Positions 47,641 to 61,115 are shown, counted from the stretch's first letter. The stretch is DNA of 64,000 nt from Hevea brasiliensis (GCF_030052815.1 NC_079505.1:61687309-61751308), one strand, 5' to 3'. The notes: a model not told the origin generated them from the letters alone. A program made the numbers and translations.

Positions 47641-50600
47641 TGTAATACCCCTATTTGCGTAGCCTGGTAAATTACAATGTTTCGGAGACCGGTGTCGGTC
47701 CGAACAATTAAGAGAATTAGAACTATGTTTAAGACACCTAGAGAAGCCTTGAACACAAATAATTAGTAATTGTCAATTAGTTAAGAATAAATAAGAAAAA
47801 CAGAACATAAGAAGTTAAACGAGCCGAGAGTCACAGCGATGGGTGACCTTCTCGAGAACGACTGCGAAGTCGATTTAAACTCAAATTTCAAATCGTAAAA
47901 TGTGACGCTGCAGTCCTTAGGACCATTACGAACATAGTGGATAAGAGAAAGTCAGGAAAAAGAATTGTTAAGTCAGTCAAATAATTAGGTCAGGGATCCG
48001 AAAGAAATATTGAATTATTTGCAAACCGGGTTGAACCGGCGAGGGGCAATTTGGTCAAATGACCCTGAGAGTTGACTCCTGACCTAACTGTCAAATAAAA
48101 TCGAAGAAAAGAAAATTTTGGAGTTTGGAATTAAATTAAAGAACAAATAGAAAAAAAAAGAGAAAATGAAAAAGGTGTAGAGAGATGACATCATGCATGC
48201 CATCATGCATGATGCCATAAAGATTATAATTAATAAATTTAATTATTTAGATATGTTGGTCTTCCATAAGTTAAAAATTCATAAAAGAAAAGAAAAGAAA
48301 AAAAACATAAAGTCTTCATCTTCCTCACTTAAGTGCCACCCTACTGTCACTCTCCCTCTCCCTCACAAAACCACCATGAAAGCTCATCTTTGAGCTTGAA
48401 AAACCAAAAATCTCACCATAGAAAATTACTCTACCATAGTTAAAGCTTGTTTTGGCAACTAGAAGAGGAGATTGAAGAACAAAGAAAAAGAAAGAGGAAG
48501 AGAATTGAAGAATTGGACATCAAAGATTGAGGTTAGTGATTTAAGATACAAAATTAGTTTATTTGTTGTGTTTTTAGCTTGATTAACTTGTAAATAAACT
48601 TAAAATGAAAAGAAAAATTTGTTGAGGGACCATGACTAAAATTCGGCCAGCATGTGTATGGGGGTTTTATTGCATGGTTTGAATGGTTTGAATGGGTATA
48701 TGAACCTTAATTAGTTGAATGACTGTGATTAAAGGCATGGAAATTGTTGAATGCAATAATTAGAGTGAATTAGGGTTTTGGATATTAGGATTTAGAGACA
48801 AAAAATGTGAGAAAATTGTAAATGATGTCTTTGACCTAGTTTAAGGAGAGAAATGGTCAATTGTGACCTAATGAGGTGTGTTGGAGTATGGTCATGCTGC
48901 TGGCAGCATGACCAAGTTACTTTTGAGGGATCAAAAATGAAATTTTACAAGTCCAATTGGTATGAGACCAATTGGGAATGAAAATAGACACTAAATGACA
49001 CAATTTTCATTTAGGAAGCATGCTCAAAAAGTGACCAAAACCTAGTAAACAAATTGACCAAACTTGGAAAATCTCATTCTGTCCCTGTACAAACTAACCA
49101 AATGAACAGTGTTTATTCATTTGGTCATAACTTGAGCTAGGTAGGTCAAAATGACCAAAAATTTTACCAGTGGATAGTTTAGACATAGACCTAAAACTTT
49201 CATGAAGAACACAAACCCAAATTATGCCATTAACCAAGTCATTTGGCCAACCAAAGTTGGTGACCTAAAACTGCCAGAACCAAAATTTGCCCAGAAATCT
49301 GGGTTAAGTCTAATCCGGCAGCCATGGTTCAAATGGATATAACTTGAGCTACAAAAATCCAATTGGAGTGATTCAAAAAGGAGAATAAACATAAGACAAT
49401 AGGGAACATTTTCTATGAAGAAAGTTTTGCCAAATTCCAACAGCAAGATGACCAATGGAATAGTGCAACATTAGATACCAAAACTGAAAATTTATCAAAT
49501 TTGCCTAAAAGACTTAGAATTTGAATAAACAACCAAAACCAATAAATTTAGTGACCAAAATGTGGTATATGGGTGAAGTTGAAGTTCCCATACCTATTAA
49601 GCCTTAGAAAGTCAACAAATTGACTTGAATACTATAATGAATAGTAACTTTAAAATGAAAATTTCCAAGAATGTTAGTTTAAGCATATTTGGGCTAGAAT
49701 TAAGTATTTATGAATTAATTATTGGATTTACTATGAAATAAGATACTGAAACACTATAAATGTTGTATTTCAGCTGAAAAAGACCCGAAAGGTATAAGGG
49801 ACTGAGTCAAGGTCTAGAGGCGACTCACGTCAGGTTTGTACACAAAAATTTTAAATTATAGTTTTCATAATGGAAATTGATTTGTTATACATTGTGAATG
49901 TGTTTGTTCATTATGAATTTCGAGAATGTTGTGTTGCCTATTCTACAATGGAAATTTGGAAGAAAAATTAATTATTGATTTGCATGAAATATTTGAACAA
50001 TATGGTTTTGAATTTAGTTATGGCTTTGAAAATCTTATTTGAAAAATAGTGTGTTGCCTACTTTGTAAATGAAAAGTTTAGAGTGAAATATGATTTGTGA
50101 ATTGTATAAAATATTTGAATAACTTGATTTAAATTGTTTTTAATTCACACTTGGCATGGCAATACTGATATGTTCCTCCTCCACTTGTGGGGTGAGTTTG
50201 ATATTTGATCACTTTCCTCCCTCTCTGGCTTTCCAGTCTGAGGGTTGAGTTTGGATGAGTACTCATTAGCTAGCTAGCCACCTCCCTCATTGATTTCGAT
50301 TAGTGGGGTGAGTATGCCTTGTCGTAATGTACACATGACATGTTCGAAAATTTTGTATCACGGCCTAAGTTGTGTTATTGTTTGGCAACACTATGTGTAT
50401 TAAATTGTTTGATCAAGTTGTGCTGTATTAAGTTTTAAAAATTATAATTTGTTATAAATGTGATTTGAAAAAAAATTATGAAATGCGATTATGAGATTTT
50501 TGAATGACGATTTGTTCATAAATGTTTTATATAATGCATTTTATGCTTTATTGTGTACCACTGAGTATTTATATACTCAGCGATAGCTTTAACTTGCTGT

Positions 50601-51273
50601 CGCAGATAGAGAAAAGGACTTAGCAAAGCAGAGCTACTCTGATTAGAGAAGAGCACAATTGAAGAATTTCTGTACGGGTATTTGTCTATACCCTGGTAGT
50701 TTAGTTTGATGTAAATATGATAGTATGCATATGTATCCCTGTAATTTGAGCAGTTGTACAGATAAAATTGTAATAATATTATTTTTGAGATTTTGCATCT
50801 GTAAATTAACTTATGATTGTAAATTAATAATTTAAAATGCAATGTGCATGAGTTATGAAATATTTTGAGACATTAATTCTTGATTTGAAATTTGGATTTT
50901 GAATTGAAGTGTTGCTATTGCTGTTGATTTGAAGTTTGGTGGTTGCAAATGGAGTTGTGATTGAGAAATATATTGGGAGTGTTTCTATTTTCAGGTTTTG
51001 AAGAACTATTTTCTCAAAATACAGACGACACTCTGCCGAAATTTTTGTAAAAATTGCGGAGATTTTAAATAGCTAAGAATTTAATTTATGTTTGGACTTT
51101 AAATAAAGGTTTTTAAAATTTGACAAAAATTTTACCCACCAATTCCAAAATGAACGAAAATTGTTTTAAAATCCCTTGTAGTATATTTAATGGGTTATCG
51201 GTAGGTGAAGTACGGTAATTCATTAGGTGTACTACAGGAACATGTTACATCTTACGAGGAGTAGGGTGTGACA
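47641..51273 (+). mobile_element. Solo LTR, 3.63 kb, in element Y
   Basis: It starts TGTAATACCCCTATTTGCG and ends GTAGGGTGTGACA. Flanks are ATAAC (47636-47640) and ATAAA (51274-51278), a target duplication with one later change. It is very similar to the reversed copy 39116-42768 and to the 5' LTR at 56210. Open stretches inside (48193, 49222, 50516) have no domain. Confidence 0.88.
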
Positions 51274-51278
51274 ATAAA

Positions 51279-52386
51279 GTTCTGATGGTCAAGTTAGGAA
51301 AAGAGGTACAGGAGGAAACTTCCATGGTGAAATGCATGTGTTCTGGAGCATGAATAGTGGGTTAACACTATAGTTATGTATGACATGAAGGATGTGCTGG
51401 TAGGAGCTAATTGTAGCAATCAAGCTAGGACTAAGAAATAAAAAGAAGGTTAAGGTTGACAATGATGGGACGGATATCTTTGAAATAAAAGGCATAAAGG
51501 TGAGAAAAGAACGGTTAAGGACAAGCAAAATGGATGGTTAACAGTACCGAAAACACGAAAAGAGGGGGCAAGTAAGACCAAAATGACAAACGAGAAGCTC
51601 AAAGAGAGTTGGTTATAAGAATGAGAACAATGAGAAAGGAATATGCAAGGTACACACTAAGAACTATTTAGGGCAAATTATGGTGAGATGACAGGTTAAA
51701 AGAGCAATAGAGCCTCAATTTAAGTTTGAATGTATCCAAAGATACGTTAGACAATAAGATGCTTCGGAAAGAAGTCAAGAAACTCCCATTCCAGAGAAGG
51801 AGTGCGAAATGATAAAGTCATGTTAAATGGATATTGAGGAATACAAAACCCTTTTTCATGTCACAAAGGAGACCTAGTTCACTTTCCAATGTCGATGGAT
51901 GCTATAGGAGATAGTTGGCACTTGAATAGAGCTTTACACAGCTGAATACCTAAGATAGATAAGGGTTGGTACAAAGACCTCTTCAGTGGCATAAGGTAGG
52001 CTAAAAGTTTGAGGTATTGTGGAATAAAGAATGTATAGGTGCTTAAGCCTAAAGAAAGTCCTGTCAGGGCTTCAGTGGTCCATAGGACAAGTAATAGCCT
52101 CAAATAGGGCACCCAATGACAGTTATTTCAGGAAAGCATCTCAAGGGACACTGCAAGGCAAGGAATGTTGGTCATGTCTTTAGGGAGTGGAGATTGATGA
52201 GATAGAAGTATAAGGATAGGAGTAATAAGAACACACATCAGTACATAGTGAAAGAGAAGTAGGCATCAAAGTCGGTATCAAAGTGTGGTTTGTGGGACAA
52301 CTGTACACACCTATTCTAATCATATACCTTTTGATATCCCCTATTTATTTAAAATTCAAAGATGAATTTTCTTAAGGTGGAAAGAA
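51279..52386 (+). mobile_element. Element Y internal region, right part, with polypurine tract
   Basis: This is degraded pol 3' end. Just before the 3' LTR the purine run AAGGTGGAAAGAA (52374-52386) serves as polypurine tract. The segment ATTCAAAGATGAATTTTCTT before it resembles the end of a gypsy integrase/chromodomain frame, but this is weak. Confidence 0.55.
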
Positions 52387-52400
52387 TGCAACAACCTGAA

Positions 52401-52404
<4 letters not shown>

Positions 52405-52459
<55 letters not shown>
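52405..52459. repeat. (AT)n microsatellite
   Basis: About 27 perfect AT units lie 18 bp inside the 3' LTR of element Y. Confidence 0.97.
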
Positions 52460-52463
<4 letters not shown>

Positions 52464-52730
52464 TATTATTGTTCTAATATTATTTTATTAATATTATTAT
52501 AATTTAAAGACCTCATTTAAAAATATCATTATTATATTAAATTTAAACTTAGTTTTATATTAAACAAAAATCATTTTATTATTATATGCTACATTTTGAT
52601 CAATTATTGATTTAATGATTATTATTTTTATATGAATTGGAAGGTAAATTAAGAATTTATTAAAATTTTATTATGTTAATATTTTAAGTATGTATTTATT
52701 TTACAAGAATAATAATAATTATTATTATTA

Positions 52731-52770
52731 TTGTTGTTGTTGTTGTTGTTGTTTTTATTGTTGTTGTTGT
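52731..52770. repeat. (TTG)n microsatellite
   Basis: An interrupted TTG tract lies in the element Y 3' LTR, preceded by AAT/ATT trinucleotides (52708-52730). Confidence 0.95.
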
Positions 52771-54993
52771 TACTACTGTTGCAGCTATTGTTTTATTTAA
52801 ATTTAATATAAATATATTATAGTGGTTTTGGGACCTAATTAAAAATAGTTTTTGGATCCAACTGAAAAAGCCCAAAAACTTTAACGGTTTAAGTGTATTT
52901 AAAAAAATAATGGGCCAATCAAAATTGGGAGAACATACCCCCTGCCTCTTTTTCTCTCTCTAAACTTCCCTCTACCTCACTGTCCCTTTCTTCTTTTGGC
53001 GATCTACCACCGAAGGCCAAAAATCATCCTTCAGTAGGTGCAGTAAGCTCCAGCAATGCAAAAGACATGGTAAGTACTCAGATCGGATAGCGAGTAGGTG
53101 GTTTTTGGCTATTGTGCCATGAGGGAAGAAAAAGTCATGCTTAAACTTCTTCTCCAGCTGTTTTTGACACCATCTAGTGACCAAACTTGACAGGACCAAT
53201 GATAAAGGACTCTTGGTAGCATTGGTTTTCTTTTGGGATTGACAATACTTATGTTGGAGGCGATTTTTAGCGAAGGGAGGACAAAGAAGGCATTGTCTTT
53301 TTAGCCAATCCAACCATCAGATCAATGATCTAAGGCCACCATTGAACTCAGCATGCTAAAACCTTTGAGTTGGGACCTACGCCGCTCTAATCAGATGCCA
53401 TTTGGAAAATATGATCATTGGACAACCTAGATCTATTGATGAGATTTTAGAATGTTTTCGATTATCATAAAATAAATATAATTAACTAATAATTATTAAT
53501 TATTTATGAGCTTTCTTTAGGTGTGATCAGATCAGTGATAGCTCACTAACACCGAGGATTGAGTTTTTTTACCCTGTCCAAGCTCTTGATGGCCTATCCC
53601 AGAAAGCGATCATGTTTACAATCCTTTCTAGCATTTTCAAAAGTTTTGGACATGTTTTAAGTAGCAGAATTTGCAAAGGTAATTCTGAACATATATTGTG
53701 TAGTTTTTACCTTGGTTAAGCTAATTGATTAATTTGTAAAATATTCTTAACTGAGTGAAATTAAGTAAAATGAATTTAGTTAATATAAGAACGATATTGA
53801 GGATTTCTAGGAATATTTTTATAATTTTTGGAGCTCAGTTGTGTGCCTGAGGCCTTATGTGTTGTGATTGTTAAGTTTTCTTATAGGGGGTTAGGTCTAG
53901 TTATAGAAGAGTCTGCCAAAATTTCGTAAAACTCTAGGATTAAATTATTGCTTATGTAGATTAATTTAATTATTTTGTTAGTCAATTCATAAAGTTCAGT
54001 GTGTTTGTATAGATGATCGGGGCTGGCAATCTTTTCTTTTTAGTTAGACCAACTATAGTCGGCTCGTTAGTTCTGTGAGTTAGATATTAATTATTTTTAT
54101 AATTTCGATATTTTTTATATTTTCTCACATGTTCATGCATTCGTTTACATGTATACTTAGTTAGTTATTATATATATGTTGCATTGAAATTTTCTGTGTT
54201 GTGCCGCCTTGTGGATAAGTTGGAGCTTTTATATATGTACTATGGATATGGAATCTTGGGGTAAGTAAGGCTTGAGTAATTCACTGATTCCCATAGATAT
54301 GGATATGGATAGGTGGATAGGTATGACAACTATATGGATCACTAACTCTCGCCACTGCGGGATAGGTATGGTGGCTATATGGATCGCTAACACTCATATA
54401 AAAAGATTAAGAGAACATGTTGGATTTCAAAGAGCTAGGGTATGGGGTCGGCTTCCAATATGTATTAGGTGTGCATATGTAGCTTTAGTTTATATTCTTG
54501 TGCAAAGTTTAGGTGATTTAGTTGTTTGGTGCATTTTCATTTGTAGGGTTGTATTAGAAACAGATAGTTATAAAAATTATAATTATAATCAATATCTAAA
54601 CTTTCTGTGTCGAGCGCTAATTACTGTTTAATATTTTTCTTAGCTTACAGGATAGGCATTTTTCTTTAGAAGCCTAACCTGCATTTTTCTCTGTAGGCTA
54701 TGCTGTTTTTTAGTAGTTTTTATTGTGTGTAATTATTTATTTATATGTTCTATTTTTATAACTCCACTTTGATACTAGTGTATAAATATATTGTTTTAAT
54801 TAATGATAATTAGTGATATTAAATGGATTATACTTGTTGGACTTCAGGGTTAAGCTAGAATTTTGGGTTGAGTCAGGCCCTGAGATTGGATTTGATTATG
54901 GGTTGGGAACAACTAAGTTTACTATGGGTTTCGAGAGTTTTATGTTGACCCAAATTCTAGTGTCAATCCGGCCCATAAAATTGGGTCATGACA

Positions 54994-55940
54994 TTTATAC
55001 AATTTTTGATGATATAATAATTACTTATAATTATTGCTCATGATTGTAAAAAAATAAAAAGTATTAAATACATTATAATCCTATGTGACGTAAATAAATT
55101 ATATTTTTAAAATAAATTGTCACTTGACATAAATTTGTAATTTTATGTGGTAGTATAATGGGAAAACATGCCTATTTTTATATACTGCCAATTTATTTAT
55201 AATTTTTATAATATAATTTTAAAAATTTAAATATTTTATAATATATTATGTAAGAATTTTATAATGGATTAAAAATTTATAAAAACTTAGAAAGGAAACT
55301 TAATGAAATTTAAAATTGAAATAAATATTGATGAAATATTTAATAATTTGATTATAAAATTAATTTTTTAAATAATGAAATAAGTTAAGCTTTGATATGA
55401 TAATTTCTCTTGAAACTTTTTTCATTTTTGGTAAGAATTTCTCATGAGGTTTTAAGTGATAGGCCTTTTAAATTTTTGAGATGAAATTTATATATGGTAG
55501 GAGTGATAGAATGTGCTAAATAGAATTTAGAGTTTGAAAGTATTGTTGATTGCTTAAAATAAATTATTAAACATCAAGTAAAATTATGGAAATGATTATT
55601 AAAAAATGAAAATTGATATAAGAATAGTATAATAATTATTTGCAAGGCAATAATAATTGTACAGAAGAAATTATCATTTAATATCAAATAATTATTGATT
55701 AGCAAATTATTCTTTTTTTTAATAAAAAGTGTCACGTGGAAACACCTAAAAAAAAATGCTTGCTTTATATGTGTGTGTATGTGCTTGTAATAACATGCTT
55801 CTCTTAAATTAATTTTAACATTTAAACAAAATTTCATTTAATCTAAAAATTAGACTTGGTTATTAAAAATAAAAATATAATTGCACACAAAGGTCGAGTG
55901 TTTTTGTACATAGGAAAAATAAAGGAATATTACTTAAATT
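54994..55940. other. AT-rich stretch, no gene seen
   Basis: This is low-complexity AT-rich DNA between the end of element Y and the RNase H-like pseudogene. The 87-codon minus-strand open stretch (55574-55837) is composed of AT-rich codons without a domain. Confidence 0.6.
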
Positions 55941-55959
55941 GCAATTTTTGTGTTATGCT

Positions 55960-56209
55960 AAAGCAGACGATTTTGGGGTGGTGGCTAGATCATCCACTTG
56001 TAGGATTTCTTTTTTTGCTGCTATGAAGCAAATTGTAGGTACATTTAAGATAGAAATGGTTGAGGCTTAAGCTTTATTGCATGGTTTAACGTTAGCTGGA
56101 ACTATGGGGCGAGGACATTTAATAGTGAAGTTAATTATAAAGTTTTGTGGTTAGCTTTAACTGGTCAATCCAATGGCTTATCCCCTTCCTTTCAGGTAGT
56201 GGCGGATAT
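55960..56209 (+). pseudogene. RNase H-like (RVT_3 type) domain fragment, split by an LTR
   Basis: Readable pieces are FGVVARSSTCRISFFAAMKQ, FKIEMVEA, a stop, ALLHGLTLAGTMGRGHLIVK, a one-base shift, then YKVLWLALTGQSNGLSPSFQ and VVADI. This is the layout of the RNase H-like domain at the end of many plant LINE polyproteins and related host ORFs (G.V.R......F......EA.AL..GL..A...G...L..E.D....). The stop is TAA where Gln is usual. It ends abruptly where the LTR at 56210 begins, so the 3' remainder was displaced. Confidence 0.7.
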
Positions 56210-59200
56210 TGTAACACCCCTATTGACATAGTCTGGTATATTTCACTGTTCTGGCGACTGGTATCAATCCGGATAATTAAGGGGATTAGAACCACATCTA
56301 AGACACCTAGATAAGCTCTGAATGCAAATAATTAGTAATTGTCAAATAATTAAGCAAATAATTAGTAATTGTCAAATAATTAAGTATAAAGAAGAAAAAC
56401 AAAGCATAAAAATTTAAATGAGCCGGGAGTCACAATGATGGATGACCTTCTCGAAAAATGACTGCAAGATCAGTCTTAACTCAAATTTTGAATCGGAAAA
56501 TGAGACGCTGTGATCCTTAGGACTATTGTGAACACAATGAAAAAGAGAAAATCACGAAAAAGAGTTGTTAAGCAGCTCAAATAATTAGGTCAGGGATCCG
56601 AAAGAAATATCGAATAACTTGCAAACCGGATTGAACTAGCGAGGGGCAATTTGGTCAATTCACCCCTAGAGCTGACTCCTGACCTAACTATCCAATAAAA
56701 TAGGAGAAAATAAAATTTTTGAATTAAGAATTAAATTAAATAACTAATAGAAAAATAAATACAAAAGAAAAAAAAAAGGAGAAAAAGTGTTATTACATCA
56801 CTTGGATGACATCATAGGTGATGTCAAAATCCAATTTAATTTTTCCACAATCTTTGACCAAGTTAATTAAAGTTAATTACATATAAAATAACAAAAAAGA
56901 AAAGAAAAAAATAACTCTTCTTCTTCTTCCCTAGTTGGCCGCCCTTTCTCTGTCTCTCTCCACCATTGAATAACCACCATGAAAGCTTGAATCCAAGCTT
57001 GACTCCAACCACTAAAACCTACTTTGACCCCAAATTAATCCACTAGAACTTGATAAACTCACTTGAAAAGGTGATTGGGCAAGAAAGAAAGAAGAAACAA
57101 GGAGGGAAATTGGAGAGTTGAACATCAAAGAAAGGTTAGTGAGTTAAATTGAAAATTCTAGTTTATTATTTGTGTTCTTGGTGTAAGTAACTTAGAAATT
57201 AACTTAAAATCAAAAGAAAACAATTGTTGGGGGATCAAAGAGGATTTTAGGCCAGCTTAGGTTAGGGTTTGAAATGAATGATTTTGATGTGTTTGATTGG
57301 TTGCTTAGATTGAACGAAGTATATAGACATTAGATGTACACTTTGACAAGCATTGAATTACACAAATGTGTAACTAGGTTTTTTAGCATTTTAAAAAATT
57401 CGAGAAAAAGTTGAGAATTGGTCAATTGATACAATTGACCTTACTTGACCTTACTTGAGTTGAGAAATGGTTAATTGTGACTATTTGTGGTGTGTGTGAA
57501 TTGTTAGAACCAAGTTTCAACTCAGATTGGTTAGGGTCAGTATGTAGACAGCTTGACCTAGGTCCCTTTTAGGGATCAAAATAGAAAATTTACCAATCCA
57601 ATTGGTGTGAAGCCAATTGGGAATGAAACTAGACACAAAATGGACCATTTTTCATTTGGGAATCATGCCCAGAAAATGACCATAACTTAGTGAACAATTA
57701 AGCCAAATCCGGATTAGGGCACACTGCCCTGTACAAAAATAGCCAAATGAACAGTGGTTACTTAAATGACCATAACTTGGTCTAGGAAGCTGAATCTTAT
57801 ACGGATGGAAAGCTAAGACATACCCCTACAACTTTTATGAAGAAAACAAACCCAAATTTTGACCATAACCTATGTGAAAAGTCACCTACAATCAGCACAC
57901 CAAAAACTGCCAGTATCCAGAAAATGCCCAGAATTCTGGATAAAACCAAATCTGGCCAGCCCCATTCAAATAGTCATATCTTGGGCTACAAAACTCCAAA
58001 TAGAGTGATTCAAAGAGGGAAATAAAGTTAAGATAACAAGGAGCAACTTTTATGGAGAAAATGTAGCCAAATTTCAATAGTAACTTGACCAACAAAACAG
58101 TGCAAAACAGGACACCAAATCTGAAATATGGAAATTTCACCTAAGAGACTTAAAACTTGAGGAAACAACTAAAAACAACAAATTAGGTAACCAAAATGTG
58201 GTATGTAGGTGAAATTAAAATTCCCATACCTATTAAGCATGAGAAAGTTAACAAATTGACTTGAATAGTGTTGTGAATAGTAACTCTGAAATACAAATTT
58301 TAAAGAACGTCAAGTTAAGCATATTAAAGCTAGATATAAATAGATTTGAATTTTTTTTGGACTTATGATAAATTATGATACTGAAACACTGTAAAATTGC
58401 ATGTTTCAGTTGAAAAGAATACCGAGAAAGAACCCGAGGCATCGAGTCAAGGCCAAGAGGCGACTCGCATAAGGTTTGCGCACAACATAAATATTCTTTA
58501 AAATTTCTTTGCAAAGTACATGAAATGAATTGTGATTTATTTATATTGCAAAATGGTGATTGAAATTTATACTATGCTTTTGATCTAAATTGTTGTAAAG
58601 TCTAATTGTATGTGTTTGATTTGGCAATAAATGTTTAGTAAATTGTGAAGATAGTTTTGAAACCACAGTGTCATGACCATATATTTGAATGTCTCACTAG
58701 CATGACTAGTGGGAGGAATTAGTTTTGAATTTTGATTCCATCAATGGTTAAAGTGTTGAGGCGTGTGCCAGTAGAGGAAGAAATTAAATGGGTACCCATA
58801 GTTTGAGCTAGCTAGCCTTATGATTCCTCATAAGCCTCAGGCTATTGAGATGAACATTATTCTGATGGCATGATATAACTGTGTGTTTTTATGAAATTAT
58901 TTTAAGACTTCCGAAATTAGACTGTTTTGACTAAAATTATAAATGTCTTTTATATCCACTTTTCATTTTTCAGTACTATATTTGAATAAATGTGAATTGA
59001 ATTATGCATAAAATGTTATTTTAGTATATTGTGCACCACTGAGTCATAGTACTCAGCAATGGCTGTTTATTGCAGTCGTATATAAAGAGACTAGTGCAGC
59101 AGCAGAGTGAGCTGTTGAAGATCTCAGAGCTACAACCTTGAGATTTTGTCGGGTATAATTTTATACCCTGATTGTAATGTTTATTTTGGTGTATGTAAAT

Positions 59201-59740
59201 GTATGTATATGTATAAACTTGTCTTGAGCAGTTGTATAGATTTTGTAATAATATTATTTTGGATTTTCTAATGTAAATTTTGGATTGATGAATGTAATTG
59301 ATTTTTCCTTAATGGAATATGAATGAAGTTATTTAGTATTATTTTTGAAGATATTGAATTGAGAATTATTTTGAATTATGGAGTTGGGAGAAATGATGTT
59401 GATTTGTGTTGTGGTAGTGATTGATTTTGATAAAATGAATTATTGGAAGTGTTTTTACAGGTGTTTTAAGAACTGTTTTTTCCAAATATAGATGGTATTC
59501 TGCTGAAATTTTTTCCAAAATTTGTGTAAAAATAAAAATGGACAAAAATTGTAACTAGTTTTTAAACTTCAAATAAATGTTTTTAATACCTACTATAAAA
59601 GCTCACCACTTTCAAAAAGTAAGAAAATTATTTTAAAATCCCTTGTAGTGTATTTAATGGGTTATCAGTAGACAGAGTCGGTAATTCAATAGGTATGCTA
59701 TGGCATCATGTTATGCCTTACAGAGGGGTAAGGTGTGACA
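56210..59740 (+). mobile_element. 5' LTR of Tekay-like Ty3/gypsy element E, 3.53 kb
   Basis: It starts TGTAACACCCCTATTGACAT and ends AGGTGTGACA, directly followed by a PBS and gag. The block TAATTAGTAATTGTCAAATA is tandemly duplicated near 56325-56385. Its left flank GATAT would be the target duplication, but the partner is outside the window. It is the same subfamily as the solo LTRs at 39116 and 47641. Confidence 0.92.
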
Positions 59741-59748
59741 TGTTTTAG

Positions 59749-59761
59749 TGGTATCATAGCG
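59749..59761 (+). other. Primer binding site of element E
   Basis: TGGTATCATAGCG lies 8 bases after the LTR. It matches the initiator-Met tRNA site TGGTATCAGAGC with one change (T for G at position 9). Confidence 0.85.
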
Positions 59762-59930
59762 AATTTTTTGAAGTATATTTTAACTTGTGAATTTGCGTCT
59801 TTTCTTTGATAAGTACAACTGCTCAATGTCCTTATTTGTTACATACAGTGCATTAAATCATAAATATGAACTAACGAAGGAAAATCTCATTGTGTTATTT
59901 GTTCAAGAGATATCCTAACTCCAAACTGAA

Positions 59931-61115
59931 ATGGAAGAAGGGGATCGTTCTGTTGAGCAGTCGGTAGAGGCTGAGGCCAAAGGGGAAGCCCCAGCTCTCC
60001 AAAATGTTAGTGGGTCAGTGGCACCAGCCCTACAAATGCCATAGTTTCCAGCACAGTTCGCCCAGCAAATGGCTGCAATGTTTCAATAAATGGTTGGAGG
60101 TATGCCTGCTCAAGCTTCACCCTAGACTCCTGGGGTGCAACCTCAAGCTCCAACCAGACGGTATGATAAATTATTGAAATATGGAGCGACAGAATTCAAG
60201 GGTACAGTAGACCCTCTAGAGGTAGAGTAATGGCTGGAAAGAATGGACAGAGTATTCCAGAAATTGCACTGTCCGGATGAATTGAAATTTGAGTATTCAG
60301 TGTCGCTACTTCAAGGGGATGCATATGATTGGTGGAAGACCATCCCTCATAGCTTGGCAGAACCACTAGTACTGACCTGGGATGACTTCATTAGAGAGTT
60401 CAGACAGAAATATGTCCTAGATGCATATGTGGATCAGAAATTGCAAGAATTTTTGAGTCTGAAACAAGGCAATAGATCAGTGGCAGAGTATGAGAGGGAG
60501 TTCTCCGCCTTAAGCCACTATGCTGGGAGTCTCCTGTTTACCAGCAGAGAAAGGTGCAAGAGGTTTGAAATTGACCTGAAGCCTAGTCTAAGAGTACAAG
60601 CGGTCGGCTTTAAATATAGCAACTTCTCTGAACTAATGTCTCAAGCACTGGAAGTAGAAAGAATTGAATTAGAAGCGACACCAGTGAAAGAGAAATCTAA
60701 GAAGATTGAGAAATCAGAGAAAGATAAAGGTGAAAAATTAGTTGAGCAAAGTTCTAGTGGCAATACTGGAAAAAGAAAGAAATTTAGAGGATCAGGCTAA
60801 GGTGGAAGGTTCGAAAGGGGCAGATTCTCTGGACAGAGACCCCTTAGGTTTGGTAAGCAGTCGACCAGGGGTTCATATCCTCCCCACCCCTGTGAGACAT
60901 GTGGAAAGACTCATGGGGGAGAATGCTATTGGGCTACAGGAGCTTGCTTTAACTGTGGAGGCACGGACCATCTCGCTAAGGACTGCACCAGTGCCCGTAG
61001 ATTTGGGCTAGCTCCTACTACTGCTGAAGGGCCCATTCAGAGTTCTGCTACCAGAGGTTCACAACTGGTTAGCAGAGGAAGGGGCAGAGGTAGAGGCAAT
61101 GCTTCTGGTAGTTAG
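59931..61115 (+). pseudogene. gag of element E (capsid and zinc knuckle)
   Basis: The frame from ATG 59931 continues to protease without a shift but has stops at 60042, 60087, 60123, 60228, 60798 and 61113. The retrotransposon gag capsid domain is clear (ATEFKGTVDPLE, WLERMDRVFQKL, YSVSLLQGDAYDWWKT, FREFRQKY-like FIREFRQKYVLDAY, FLSLKQGNRSVAEYEREFSA). The CCHC zinc knuckle CFNCGGTDHLAKDC is intact at 60945-60986, after a basic, Gly/Arg-rich stretch. In the family, gag packages the element RNA. Most stops fall where CAG or CAA would be expected. Confidence 0.92.

Larger units (their letters stand above)
52387..54993 (+). mobile_element. 3' LTR of element Y, 2.6 kb
   Basis: It starts TGCAACAACCTGAATTT right after a polypurine tract and ends TTGGGTCATGACA. 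Its last 490 bp match 21640-22199. It includes an (AT)n tract and a TTG tract near its start, and a pyrimidine-rich block at 52945-52990. Two open stretches (52972-53313 minus, 54272-54631 plus) show no domain. Confidence 0.75.

Noticed and set aside
50516..50842. 108-codon minus-strand open stretch
   Set aside because: It lies inside the solo LTR 47641-51273 and is AT-rich with no domain.
47641..51278. Reading the solo LTR as the 3' LTR of a complete element with 39116-42768
   Set aside because: The two copies are in opposite orientation, each has its own target duplication, and they lie in different host elements.
54272..54631. 119-codon open stretch
   Set aside because: It lies inside the 3' LTR of element Y and contains GATATGGATAGGTGG-type repetitive sequence; no domain.
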